Origin: DASPKX01 sp035627835 | Lineage (GTDB): Bacteria > Verrucomicrobiota > Verrucomicrobiia > Limisphaerales > SXQI01 | NCBI GenBank assembly: GCA_035627835.1 | Contig: DASPKX010000015.1 | Span: forward strand, 1 to 5,319 | Direction of reading: 5' to 3' | Length of the DNA: 5,319 bases | Program-made: the position numbers and the translations under genes | The notes under the pieces: model-generated | What the model was told of the DNA's origin: nothing | What the model saw: only the letters and a program-made list of their open reading frames with translations | The model's database searches: none | In this document: positions 1 through 5,319 of the stretch, piece after piece | How the letters are laid out: every line of letters begins with the position of its first letter | Numbering within the stretch: position 1 is the first letter of the stretch

Positions 1-1
1 C

Positions 2-1687
2 GATTATCTCGCTTATCGCATGGTGACCTCGTACGAGGACAGCGGCAGCCATCGCGACCACACTGAGCGCGCTCGCTTGCTCCTTGCGCCATCGATCAGC
101 TGGCGGCCTACCGACCGCACAACCATCACCGGGCAGTTCGAATATATCTCCGACGAATACACTCAGGACCGAGGCCAGGTCCTGGAAGGAGACAACACCG
201 AAGGCTTCAGTTACTCGCCTCGGCTGGATTCGAAACAATTCTTTGGTGTTCCAGGGTGGAACGATCAGACGGAGAGCGATTACTACCGCGCGGCAGTGTT
301 GGCGGAGCATGCCTTAACGCTGAACTCGTCGGTGTCCCTAAACCTTTCCAGCACTCGTGTGGACAAGACGCTATTCGATTCGTCGCCCCGCAACGGAGCC
401 AATGGCCGCGTGGTCGCTCCGAATGGAGACGTCAACATTCGGCCGCTCTTGCAATCTGGAGAAGGAGAGAGCGACACCATTGTTGCGAGATACAAACACG
501 ACGTCGAAACGGGCTCACTCCTAAACCAGCCGATCGAGCACAAGTTCCTCGTCCAGGGCGATTTCGAGCGGATCCACAATGATGCCGTTTCAGCGAGCGG
601 CGTGAACAATGTCGTTTTTAATGTTGAGACCCGCGAATACACCTTCCCGGCAGCAGGCCTCGTTCTCGGACCCCAATCCGAATTCGGCACCGATACCCAT
701 CAATCCGGCCTTGTCGTGCAGGACCTGGTGTCGATCGGTGAACAGTGGCACGTGCTCGGCGGGCTTCGTTACACCTTCTTTGACGATCGGCTCGCGGACG
801 TTGACTCAGACAACATCTCGCCACGAACCGGGTTAGTTTATCGCCCATTAAAGAACCTGTCGTTCTATAGCAGCTGGGCCCGTGGGTTCGTCCCGACGAC
901 TGCAACCGGTTTCAACCCTGCCACCGGCAACGGAATCGGCGGCAGCCCATTGGATCCTGAGACGACCGAGCAGTTCGAGGTTGGCGTCAAATACTCGCTC
1001 TTCGATGAAGGCTTGATCCTTAACGCCGCCGTCTTTGATCTTCGCAAGCAGGACATCGTCGTCACGGATCCCGCTTCAGCCACGTTGCCATTCAACGAGC
1101 AATGGTCCGCGAACCTCGGGGAAACTCGCACCCGCGGGCTGGAACTTCAGGCCATCGGCAGAATCACCCCGCAATTAAGATTGATCGCTGGCTACGCTTA
1201 TCTCGACAACGAGCTGCTTGCCGTCGACCCAAGTCTTGCCGCTCAGAAAGGCAATCGCTTGCCAGGCATCCCTGAACATTCGGGAAACGTCTGGGGTGTT
1301 TACGAGTTCCAGGAGGGGTTTGCGCGCGGGCTCGGATTTGGGCTGGGAGCTTTTGCACAATCAGATATCTACGCGTCCACTGAAAATCGCGCGGAGTACG
1401 AAGGTTGGGTGCAACTCGACGGAATGGCCTATTACAAGCGAGATCGCTGGAAGGCCCAGATCAACGTGCGGAACCTCACGGATCGTGAGTACAACCTGGC
1501 GCAGGCTCTAACCACTGCGGACAATTTTGCCGCGATTCGGGTCGGCTCCAGCACGCCATTGACCGTCATTGGCAGTTTGTCGGTTGAGTTCTGCGAATGC
1601 CAGGCTCAACTCAGCTCACCACACGGAAGAGCGCCGGCGCCACAATCAATCGCGCGCTTTGGCTCTACCATCGCTGGGTGGGCCTGA
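2..1687 (+). CDS. TonB-dependent siderophore receptor, C-terminal barrel (5' end outside window)
   Basis: Outer-membrane beta-barrel receptor that imports ferric siderophores using TonB energy. The frame is open from base 2 (DYLAYRMVTSYEDSG...), so the signal peptide, TonB box and plug lie outside the window; the ATG at 20 is internal. Hallmarks of the FhuA/siderophore-receptor family are visible: YEDSGS near the left edge, LRYTFFDDR (about 767-793), SFYSSWARGFVP (about 860-895), LDPETTEQFEVGVKYSLF (950-1003), RGLELQAIGRITPQLRLIAGYAYLDNE (about 1133-1213), a PGIPEHSGNVW stretch and VRNLTDREY near the end. Siderophore specificity cannot be told without the plug. Barrels of this family normally end in an aromatic residue, and VIGSLSVEF ends at 1591. 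Here the frame continues for 31 more residues to 1687, overlapping the next gene by 91 bases. The codon after that Phe is TGC (1592-1594), one substitution from TGA, so the natural stop may have been lost. No frameshift is seen within the barrel. Confidence 0.93.
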   Translation, partial: DYLAYRMVTSYEDSGSHRDHTERARLLLAPSISWRPTDRTTITGQFEYISDEYTQDRGQVLEGDNTEGFSYSPRLDSKQFFGVPGWNDQTESDYYRAAVLAEHALTLNSSVSLNLSSTRVDKTLFDSSPRNGANGRVVAPNGDVNIRPLLQSGEGESDTIVARYKHDVETGSLLNQPIEHKFLVQGDFERIHNDAVSASGVNNVVFNVETREYTFPAAGLVLGPQSEFGTDTHQSGLVVQDLVSIGEQWHVLGGLRYTFFDDRLADVDSDNISPRTGLVYRPLKNLSFYSSWARGFVPTTATGFNPATGNGIGGSPLDPETTEQFEVGVKYSLFDEGLILNAAVFDLRKQDIVVTDPASATLPFNEQWSANLGETRTRGLELQAIGRITPQLRLIAGYAYLDNELLAVDPSLAAQKGNRLPGIPEHSGNVWGVYEFQEGFARGLGFGLGAFAQSDIYASTENRAEYEGWVQLDGMAYYKRDRWKAQINVRNLTDREYNLAQALTTADNFAAIRVGSSTPLTVIGSLSVEFCECQAQLSSPHGRAPAPQSIARFGSTIAGWA

Positions 1688-2710
1688 TTTTCTCTTTAAT
1701 TCTGATCGTTGTGAGCGTCACCGGCTCGCTGCTGGTGATGCACACGGAGCTGGGCAGGATCCTGGAGAGGGATCGCCACACAATCCCGCAGCCCCCGGCT
1801 TCGGCCACGCTGGCCGACGTAAACTCAGTGGCGCTCTCGCTCCAAAATGTTGCCCCTGCGCATTTCCGTCTCCTCCGTCTGGAGCCAGGTGTTTATCCTG
1901 ACAGCGCCCACAAGCTCGTTTATATTCACGAGGATAGGGTTAGACGATGGTCGGCCTTTTTTAACCCCTACACCGGCGAGGTGCTCTGGACCGGCGATGA
2001 TCAGGATCTGCTCAAACCCTGGCTTTTACACCTGCATGAGCAGCTTCATGCCGGCCCGGCGGGCTTTATAATTGTTGGCTTGGCAGCATTCGCCCTGACG
2101 TTGTTGGGCCTATCTGGAGCATGGATCGCCCGAAAGAAACTGCCCCTACTCTTGCGAACCCCCGTTCGGCTCCGGAGCGGCTGGAGAGCCATGTTCAGTG
2201 ACTTGCATCAGTGCGTGGGGCTCGTCAGCATTTACTTCACACTCGTTCTTGGGATCACCGGTATGTGGTTTGCATACCTCATCATCCCAGGTCTTTGGAC
2301 GGTCTCACCTAAGTTACCCCAGGAATTCGAGCTTCAGCGTTTAACAAACGTGCGGCCCGCGATCGAAAGCGCGATGCGGCGCTTTCCAATAGTGAACTCG
2401 CAAGGGTGATCTTTCCCTGGGACGAAGGAGTCCCCCTTCAGGTTCGGATCCTGCACCGCGAAGCTCCCGTTTGGCGCAAGCAAAGCCGAATGGATTTTGA
2501 TCCTATTACCGGTCAATTACTCCGTGTCCGCGATGCGAAGGACGCACGATCGCTGAAAAGTTCCAGTCTATCCTCGGACCTTTGCATTTCGGCAACTATG
2601 GGTCTCCGCTTGTGAAGTGGCTCTACGTCATTGGCGGTTTGGCGCCGGCGGGCCTGGCCCTTTCCGGGTTGGCTATCAGCTGGCATCGCCGATCACAGGG
2701 TAAAAGCTGA
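1597..2710 (+). pseudogene. PepSY-associated TM (PiuB-like) iron-uptake membrane protein, two frameshifts
   Basis: Inner-membrane protein of the PepSY-TM family (COG3182-like), commonly encoded beside siderophore receptors and thought to help release or reduce siderophore iron. Starting at ATG 1597, frame 1 gives YHRWVGL (residues 24-30) with TM1 about 27-48, FFNPYTGEVL (121-130), LHEQLHAG (146-153), TM2 about 156-178, DLHQCVG (202-208) and TM3 about 207-227. It then meets TGA at 2407-2409. Homology-like sequence resumes in frame 3 from 2388 (NSELARVIFPWDEG... DFDPITGQLLRVRDAKDA) and changes again to frame 2 from 2549 (IAEKFQSILGPLHFGNYG..., TM4 WLYVIGGLAPAGLALSGL) to TGA 2708-2710. Each switch is explained by one missing base, near 2386-2388 and 2547-2549. 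Repaired, the protein is about 371 residues with four TM helices, the usual size. It is either a recent pseudogene or carries two sequence errors. The start lies 5 bases after the barrel's final Phe codon; a ribosome site is weak (GAG at 1586-1588). Confidence 0.85.
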
Positions 2711-2738
2711 AGTTTCACCCTGCAGCGATCCTGCGGCG

Positions 2739-2960
2739 GATTTCGTGCAGGGCCAGCGTATGCAAAGCCTTCACCCTCGATGAACGCGACAATCCCTACA
2801 AAATCGTCGCGCCTCGCAAGCAGCCTCGCGTGGCCCTCACGCCCACGCTCGCTTTCAAAAACAACAAACCCTTCCTCTGCTTCTCAGTTCAAGGACGCGA
2901 TTCCTCAGGATCAAAACCGCTTCAGGTTTTCCTGAAGATGGTCGAGTTCAACATTGTGTG
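2739..2960 (+). pseudogene. Gamma-glutamyltransferase small-subunit remnant
   Basis: Decayed fragment of a gamma-glutamyltransferase (gamma-glutamyltranspeptidase), an enzyme that hydrolyses or transfers the gamma-glutamyl group of glutathione and similar compounds. Frame 1 from about 2770 reads FTLDERDNPYKIVAPRKQPR, then VALTPTLAFKNNKPFLCFSVQG, then a damaged stretch, then LQVFLKMVEF. This follows the family pattern KRPR-x-x-L(S/T)P(T/S)-x(8)-KP-x-x-x-x-GGD-QDQ-x-LQ-F-F-L-x-x-(V/I)(E/D)F of the C-terminal small subunit. The expected QDQN appears only in a shifted frame (2906-2917), so one extra base near 2902-2906 is offset by a lost base near 2918-2920. The GG pair is GR here (CGC at 2896-2898). 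Upstream, DFVQGQRMQ at 2739-2765 in frame 3 resembles the preceding family segment in yet another frame. The catalytic Thr region and the last part of the subunit are missing. It cannot encode an active enzyme. Identification is by motif memory, without alignment. Confidence 0.72.
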
Positions 2961-2961
2961 C

Positions 2962-3168
2962 CTACTCGCCGCCCCCATGGGACTGCGGTTCCGATGCGCG
3001 CTCAGCTCCATCCACCATGCGGCCGGGGAGGAGCGGTTGAACGGCGATGATTTTTGCGACCGCGTGTCCGCGTCGGGTAATGATCACTTCCTCGCCCTCG
3101 TAAACACGGTCCAGCCAGTCACCGAGATGACGGCGCAGCTCTGAGGCGCTGATCGCTTCCGGGTCCAT
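2962..3168 (-). CDS. Phd/YefM-family antitoxin, apparently orphan
   Basis: A 68-residue protein of the Phd/YefM antitoxin family, which bind and neutralise a partner toxin (usually VapC-like PIN, Doc or RelE type) and repress their own operon. The N-terminal DNA-binding and dimerisation half is typical: AISASELRRHLGDWLDRVYEG (residues 5-25), then EEVIITRRGHAVAKIIAV (26-43), with the usual I/V-T-(R/K)-R/N-G-x-x-V-A-x-(I/L) strand. The remainder (44-68), which would carry the toxin-binding segment, is short and low in recognisable features. The start is ATG at 3166-3168; no clear Shine-Dalgarno precedes it, though the family N-terminus fits this start. In type II loci the toxin gene normally follows the antitoxin on the same strand, here below 2962, but that space holds the plus-strand gamma-glutamyltransferase remnant and no minus-strand toxin frame. 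It is probably a relic or a stand-alone antitoxin. Confidence 0.75.
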   Translation of the reverse strand: MDPEAISASELRRHLGDWLDRVYEGEEVIITRRGHAVAKIIAVQPLLPGRMVDGAERASEPQSHGGGE

Positions 3169-3460
3169 GGGTTGGAACCATCATGAAGGGAGCGGGTGAA
3201 GAGTTCAAGGCGCCGGGGGAGAGGACAGGCGCAGAGTGCATAGATTCGCAGATGAAGACCCAAACCACCAAACCGGCATCTGAGGCTGCCAATGCCTACG
3301 GTTTCAGAGCGTCTTAATGTCTGAAAATGACCTCCGTTGAAGCCCTCGCGAAGGAAGGTGCGAACTTCCTCTCCTCGATTCTTAGGGCAGCCTTGAACAA
3401 GAACTCAGGTCCGGGTGTCGTTGACTCTGGCAGCATGGCGTTTAGCTTTGCTTCCAACAG
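3169..3460. other. Unassigned stretch between antitoxin and PGPGW gene
   Basis: About 290 bases without a gene I can support. It should contain the promoters of both divergent neighbours (antitoxin leftward, PGPGW protein rightward), but I see no convincing -35/-10 pair or operator palindrome. A 21-codon frame (3252-3317, MKTQTTKPASEAANAYGFRAS) ends in TAA and has no good ribosome site. Both strands are open across 3327-3500, but neither translation resembles a known family. It may be decayed coding sequence. Confidence 0.4.
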
Positions 3461-3706
3461 GTGGTGCTCAAAATTGCCAGCGGATTTCTTGGGTCGATCG
3501 TTATTCTGATCGGCGTGGTTATGCTTCCTCTGCCGGGTCCTGGGCTTCTGATCATCGCGGGCGGCATTGCCATTTTGGCCCGTCACTTTGAATGGGCAAA
3601 GCGGCTCCAGGATAAAGTGAAGGGCTTCATCAAACGCCGCTCTGAGAAGAAATCAAAAACGGCTGAAGCGCAGCCTGAGCCCCCGGTTCATGATTCGCGC
3701 CCTTAA
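3461..3706 (+). CDS. Small PGPGW-type transmembrane protein
   Basis: An 81-residue membrane protein resembling the putative transmembrane PGPGW family (function unknown). Hydrophobic helix 1 spans about residues 5-22, followed by the LPLPGPGLLII turn (PGPG at 25-28; the family's usual Trp is Leu here). Helix 2 is about 29-40, then RHFEWAKRLQDKVKGFIKRR (41-60), matching the family's ...A-x-x-FEWA-(R/K)-R-L-x-D-(R/K)-x-(K/R) segment. The C-terminus is a basic, then Pro/Glu-rich, cytosolic-looking tail. The frame has a TAG at 3443-3445 and no ATG before the homology begins, so translation must start at GTG 3461 or GTG 3464; neither has a strong ribosome site. The stop (3704-3706) is 2 bases from the stop of the convergent phosphoesterase gene. 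Role unknown; the family assignment is fairly secure. Confidence 0.82.
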   Translation: MVLKIASGFLGSIVILIGVVMLPLPGPGLLIIAGGIAILARHFEWAKRLQDKVKGFIKRRSEKKSKTAEAQPEPPVHDSRP

Positions 3707-3708
3707 GG

Positions 3709-4308
3709 TTACGCGTCGAGGTCGAAGAAATCCGCGGTGATGCCCTCGGGGTCACAAGTTAGGATCGCCACTGTTCGCTCCTGGTCAGCTTTCTTCCGTC
3801 CGGCGTAGCCAGGGTTGAAGTAGAGCGTCTCGTTCACCGTCTGCACCGAACGAAGATGTGTGTGCCCATAGATCACGATGTCTGGGCCTTCGCGAATGAT
3901 CCGCTTCTCCAGTTTTTCATCCATCGACTCGGGATCGACGATATGATGGATGAGAAATTTATGGCCGGCGCACTCGAAGATTTCCGTGTCCTTGTACTCG
4001 AGGCCAACATCGACGTTGCCAGTGACCGCAGTGACCGGCGCGATTTGCTCCAGTTCCAGGATTAGCCACGGAAGCCCGATATCACCCGCGTGCAGGATGC
4101 GATCCACGCCCTGGAAAATTTCTGTGATGCGAGGATCGAGATGGCCGTGAGTGTCTGACAGAACCCCGATGCGCATCGGGCGCTGCTCTTCAGCAGGCTC
4201 GTCGGTGGCAAGCGAGTGCAGCTCCGGGAGATGATCAAGATCGTCGGAGGGTTTAGATGACTCCGTTCCGCTGCCCTCTTCGGGCTCAGGCTTCCTCAGG
4301 AGAGGCAT
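3709..4308 (-). CDS. YfcE/MJ0936-type metallophosphoesterase with acidic N-terminal extension
   Basis: Calcineurin-like metal-dependent phosphodiesterase of the small YfcE/MJ0936 class, a cytosolic family that hydrolyses phosphodiester bonds; natural substrates are mostly unknown. Metal-binding motifs are complete: D52-T-H54 (VLSDTHGH), GD76 (ILHAGDIG), GN98 (VTGNVD), H121/H122 (FLIHHIV) and GH149-T-H151 (IYGHTHL). The FNPGYAGRKK segment near the C-terminus, like the usual NPGS motif, also fits. The domain starts at M45 (MRIGVLSD) and is about 155 residues, normal for the family. The first 44 residues (MPLLRKPEPEEGSGTESS...) are an acidic, Ser/Pro-rich extension. ATG 4306-4308 has a good ribosome site (GGAG, 7-base spacing), so I chose it; ATG 4174-4176 with weaker GAAGAG is the alternative and would give the bare domain. 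It overlaps the upstream DUF6580 gene by 23 bases, indicating translational coupling. Confidence 0.9.
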   Translation of the reverse strand: MPLLRKPEPEEGSGTESSKPSDDLDHLPELHSLATDEPAEEQRPMRIGVLSDTHGHLDPRITEIFQGVDRILHAGDIGLPWLILELEQIAPVTAVTGNVDVGLEYKDTEIFECAGHKFLIHHIVDPESMDEKLEKRIIREGPDIVIYGHTHLRSVQTVNETLYFNPGYAGRKKADQERTVAILTCDPEGITADFFDLDA

Positions 4309-4888
4309 TTTCAGGCTCCGGTTCTTCCTCGGTTTGTTCTTCTTCCTCAGCAGCGGGGCTCAGCTTCATCGCGCCGGCAAAAAGGCCCGCGAATAAACCG
4401 CCGCTCAACAACGTGCTGCGAAAGAATTCCCAAGTTGGCGGATATCCAGGCAACCCAACCGTCAACGCCTGAATCCAGCCCGCGAGTGTTTTGGGATAGC
4501 CCGGATCATACCACCAGGAGGCTGAATTTGTAACGAAATAAAATATCAGCGCCGCGAGAATGCCGCCGCCCACGATCTTGAACCAACGTGTGGCAGGGCT
4601 GAAGAAGAACTTCGCGAGCGCAACAATCGCCAGGCAGGCGAGCAGCTTCACAAGCAGGTATGGATCGAAAGGGGAGACCTTGTAATAGGCGACATTGAGA
4701 ACCACATCGCTGACAAGCAGGGCGGCGAGCGGGAGCCACCAACCGAGTTTGCCTTGGAAATAAATGGCGCCGCAGAAAGCGAGGGCATAGACCGCGCTGA
4801 AATTGTAGGGGAGCACGCCAGGCCAGCGGGTGGCCATGCAAGCGAGCACGAGCAGGAGCGGCAGTGTTAAATGCCAATGGCGTTTCAC
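4286..4888 (-). CDS. DUF6580 family integral membrane protein
   Basis: A 200-residue polytopic membrane protein resembling DUF6580, a family of putative transporter components similar in build to ECF-type substrate-binding subunits; substrate unknown. Visible family features are PYNFSAVYALAFCGAIYF (27-44), LPLAALLVSDVVLN (52-65, with the conserved S-D), FYFVTNSASWW (116-126), YPKTLAGW (131-138) and FFRSTLLSGGLFAGLFAGA (155-173). About six hydrophobic segments: 7-20, 30-44, 50-68, 77-95, 105-120 and 157-174. The last about 24 residues are a highly acidic tail (EEEEQTEEEPEPE). The start is GTG at 4886-4888, placed just before the first hydrophobic helix; the upstream ribosome site is weak (GAG then TTCGGCGAC). 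It is first of a two-gene minus-strand unit with the overlapping phosphoesterase. No clear promoter was seen in the spacer upstream. Confidence 0.8.
   Translation of the reverse strand: MKRHWHLTLPLLLVLACMATRWPGVLPYNFSAVYALAFCGAIYFQGKLGWWLPLAALLVSDVVLNVAYYKVSPFDPYLLVKLLACLAIVALAKFFFSPATRWFKIVGGGILAALIFYFVTNSASWWYDPGYPKTLAGWIQALTVGLPGYPPTWEFFRSTLLSGGLFAGLFAGAMKLSPAAEEEEQTEEEPEPENASPEEA
4316..4319 (-). promoter_or_regulatory. Shine-Dalgarno GGAG deciding the long start of the phosphoesterase
   Basis: On the minus strand GGAG is followed by CCTGAAA (7 bases) and ATG at 4308-4306. It lies inside the last codons of the DUF6580 gene. This is a better-placed site than the GAAGAG (4186-4191, 9-base spacing) before the internal ATG at 4176, so it supports the extended protein, though both starts could be used. 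Confidence 0.55.
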
Positions 4889-4960
4889 GTCGCCGAACTC
4901 TACTAGCGGCGCCCGTGGGAAACAAGCGGAGAGGCTCTAAGGAACGCGGGAAGACTGATT

Positions 4961-5082
4961 AACCACGAAGGGCACGAAGATCACGAAGGGAAGAAAGGAT
5001 AAAGAAGCAGGAAGCCAATGACGCTTTCGTGGCACTCCTGAACAAAATTCTAAGCTTCGTGCGCTTCGTGTCCTTCGTGGTT
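4961..5082. repeat. Large palindromic intergenic repeat made of CACGAAG units
   Basis: Two 28-base arms in inverted orientation (4961-4988 and 5055-5082) match at 25 of 28 positions, separated by a 66-base loop. The left arm holds three CACGAAG heptamers spaced 9 bases apart (4964-4970, 4973-4979, 4982-4988). The right arm holds three reverse copies CTTCGTG (5055-5061, 5064-5070, 5073-5079) with the same spacing. The outer ends are AACC and GGTT. The loop contains a partial extra unit (CTTTCGTGG near 5024-5032). Similar CACGAAG-rich palindromes are dispersed between genes of several environmental bacterial phyla, so this is probably one copy of a non-coding mobile repeat family. It sits between two minus-strand genes and could also act on the transcript as a long hairpin. 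Confidence 0.85.
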
Positions 5083-5099
5083 GAAACTAGGCTTCCGCT

Positions 5100-5318
5100 T
5101 TAACTCGCGAGGATTTTGCGGAAGGCGCTGTCCGATTTGAGCGGGCTGATCACTGCGAGGCTCGCGCGCTCGGGGCGCAGGTATTGGCGGGCGGCGGCGC
5201 GGACGTCGGCGGGCGTCACGGTGTGCAAGCGCTCTTTGACTTCCGCAGGCGAAATGATCTTGCCGTAGCCCATCCATTGCTCGCCAATCCACATCATCTG
5301 GTTCTCAGCGCTCTCCAG
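5100..5318 (-). CDS. M16-family zinc metallopeptidase, C-terminal end (5' part outside window)
   Basis: The last 72 residues of an insulinase/processing-peptidase-like (M16) protein entering from the right edge. The translation LESAENQMMWIGEQWMGYGK, then ISPAEVKERLHTVTPADVRAAARQYLRPERASLAVISPLK, matches the C-terminal pattern of bacterial M16 proteins: a helix with M-x-W-I-G-E, then (S/T)PAEV-x-x-R-L-x-x-VTPADV, then a strand with LAV-(V/I)-(S/G)PL. The catalytic HxxEH motif of the N-terminal domain lies outside the window, so whether this is an active peptidase or an inactive partner subunit cannot be judged. The frame is open to the window edge; the ATG codons at 5292-5297 are internal. The stop TAA is at 5100-5102. 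It lies upstream of the DUF6580 gene on the same strand, but the 211-base spacer with the palindrome argues against a tight operon. Confidence 0.82.
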   Translation of the reverse strand: MESAENQMMWIGEQWMGYGKIISPAEVKERLHTVTPADVRAAARQYLRPERASLAVISPLKSDSAFRKILAS

Positions 5319-5319
5319 G

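Noticed and set aside
283..690. Long minus-strand open frame inside the receptor gene
   Set aside because: The translation has no family resemblance and the plus-strand receptor is unambiguous; it is an antisense shadow.
2380..2410. Programmed -1 ribosomal frameshift in the PepSY gene
   Set aside because: No slippery heptamer (X XXY YYZ) is present at either shift site, and two independent shifts in one gene make decay or sequence error more likely.
2406..2615. Separate small gene starting at GTG 2406
   Set aside because: Its sequence is the direct continuation of the PepSY protein in a shifted frame, and its last part (after DAR) is out-of-frame noise.
2920..2937. Perfect 7-bp hairpin with TTTT loop (CTTCAGG/CCTGAAG)
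   Set aside because: It falls exactly on the LQ-x-FLK codons of the gamma-glutamyltransferase relic, so coding ancestry explains it; there is no T-tract after the stem as in a terminator.
3252..3317. 21-codon frame MKTQTTKPASEAANAYGFRAS
   Set aside because: Too short, no ribosome site, and no recognisable product.
3314..3586. Minus-strand 90-residue frame overlapping the PGPGW gene start
   Set aside because: The N-terminal part is the antisense of the PGPGW protein, and the rest is not recognisable.
4506..4925. Minus-strand 139-residue Arg-rich frame
   Set aside because: It is a different frame of the DUF6580 gene, which has clear membrane helices and family motifs.
4961..5082. CRISPR-like array
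   Set aside because: Units are 9 bases apart with no spacers and the two arms are inverted; this is a palindrome, not an array.
5050..5292. Minus-strand 80-residue frame ending in FNHEGHEAHEA
   Set aside because: It is an alternative frame of the M16 peptidase end that runs into the CACGAAG repeat; the His/Glu peptide is just the repeat translated.

Overview
The window looks like chromosomal DNA of a Gram-negative-type bacterium with an outer membrane: it carries a TonB-dependent receptor. The set of DUF6580 membrane protein, PGPGW protein and CACGAAG-type dispersed palindrome resembles soil Verrucomicrobiota and related groups. That placement is an inference from protein flavour and repeat type; there is no rRNA or marker gene to confirm it. 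No tRNA, rRNA, CRISPR array, transposase or phage gene was seen.

Left part (1-2710, plus strand): the C-terminal barrel of a siderophore-type TonB-dependent receptor enters from the left edge. It is followed, almost in operon contact, by a PepSY-associated transmembrane (PiuB-like) protein. Together they form a typical ferric-siderophore uptake pair: outer-membrane import, then an inner-membrane protein thought to act in iron release or reduction. The pair looks damaged. The receptor frame reads through the point where the barrel should end, and the PepSY gene needs two single-base corrections to give one full-length protein of about 371 residues.

Middle part (2711-3460): a gene graveyard. 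A decayed piece of a gamma-glutamyltransferase small subunit (plus strand) is followed by a solitary Phd/YefM-type antitoxin (minus strand) with no toxin where one is normally found. About 290 bases of unassigned sequence come next.

Right part (3461-5319): an intact, tightly packed region. A small PGPGW-type membrane protein (plus) converges, with only 2 bases between stop codons, on a minus-strand pair: a DUF6580 membrane protein and a YfcE-type metallophosphoesterase whose start overlaps the end of the first gene. Upstream of the pair lies a 211-base spacer holding a large palindromic repeat built from CACGAAG units. Beyond it is the C-terminal end of an M16-family metallopeptidase that runs in from the right edge.

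I found no convincing new multi-gene system. The points most worth checking are the localised gene decay from about 1590 to 2960, the orphan antitoxin beside it, the CACGAAG palindrome, and the acidic extension of the phosphoesterase encoded across the gene overlap.
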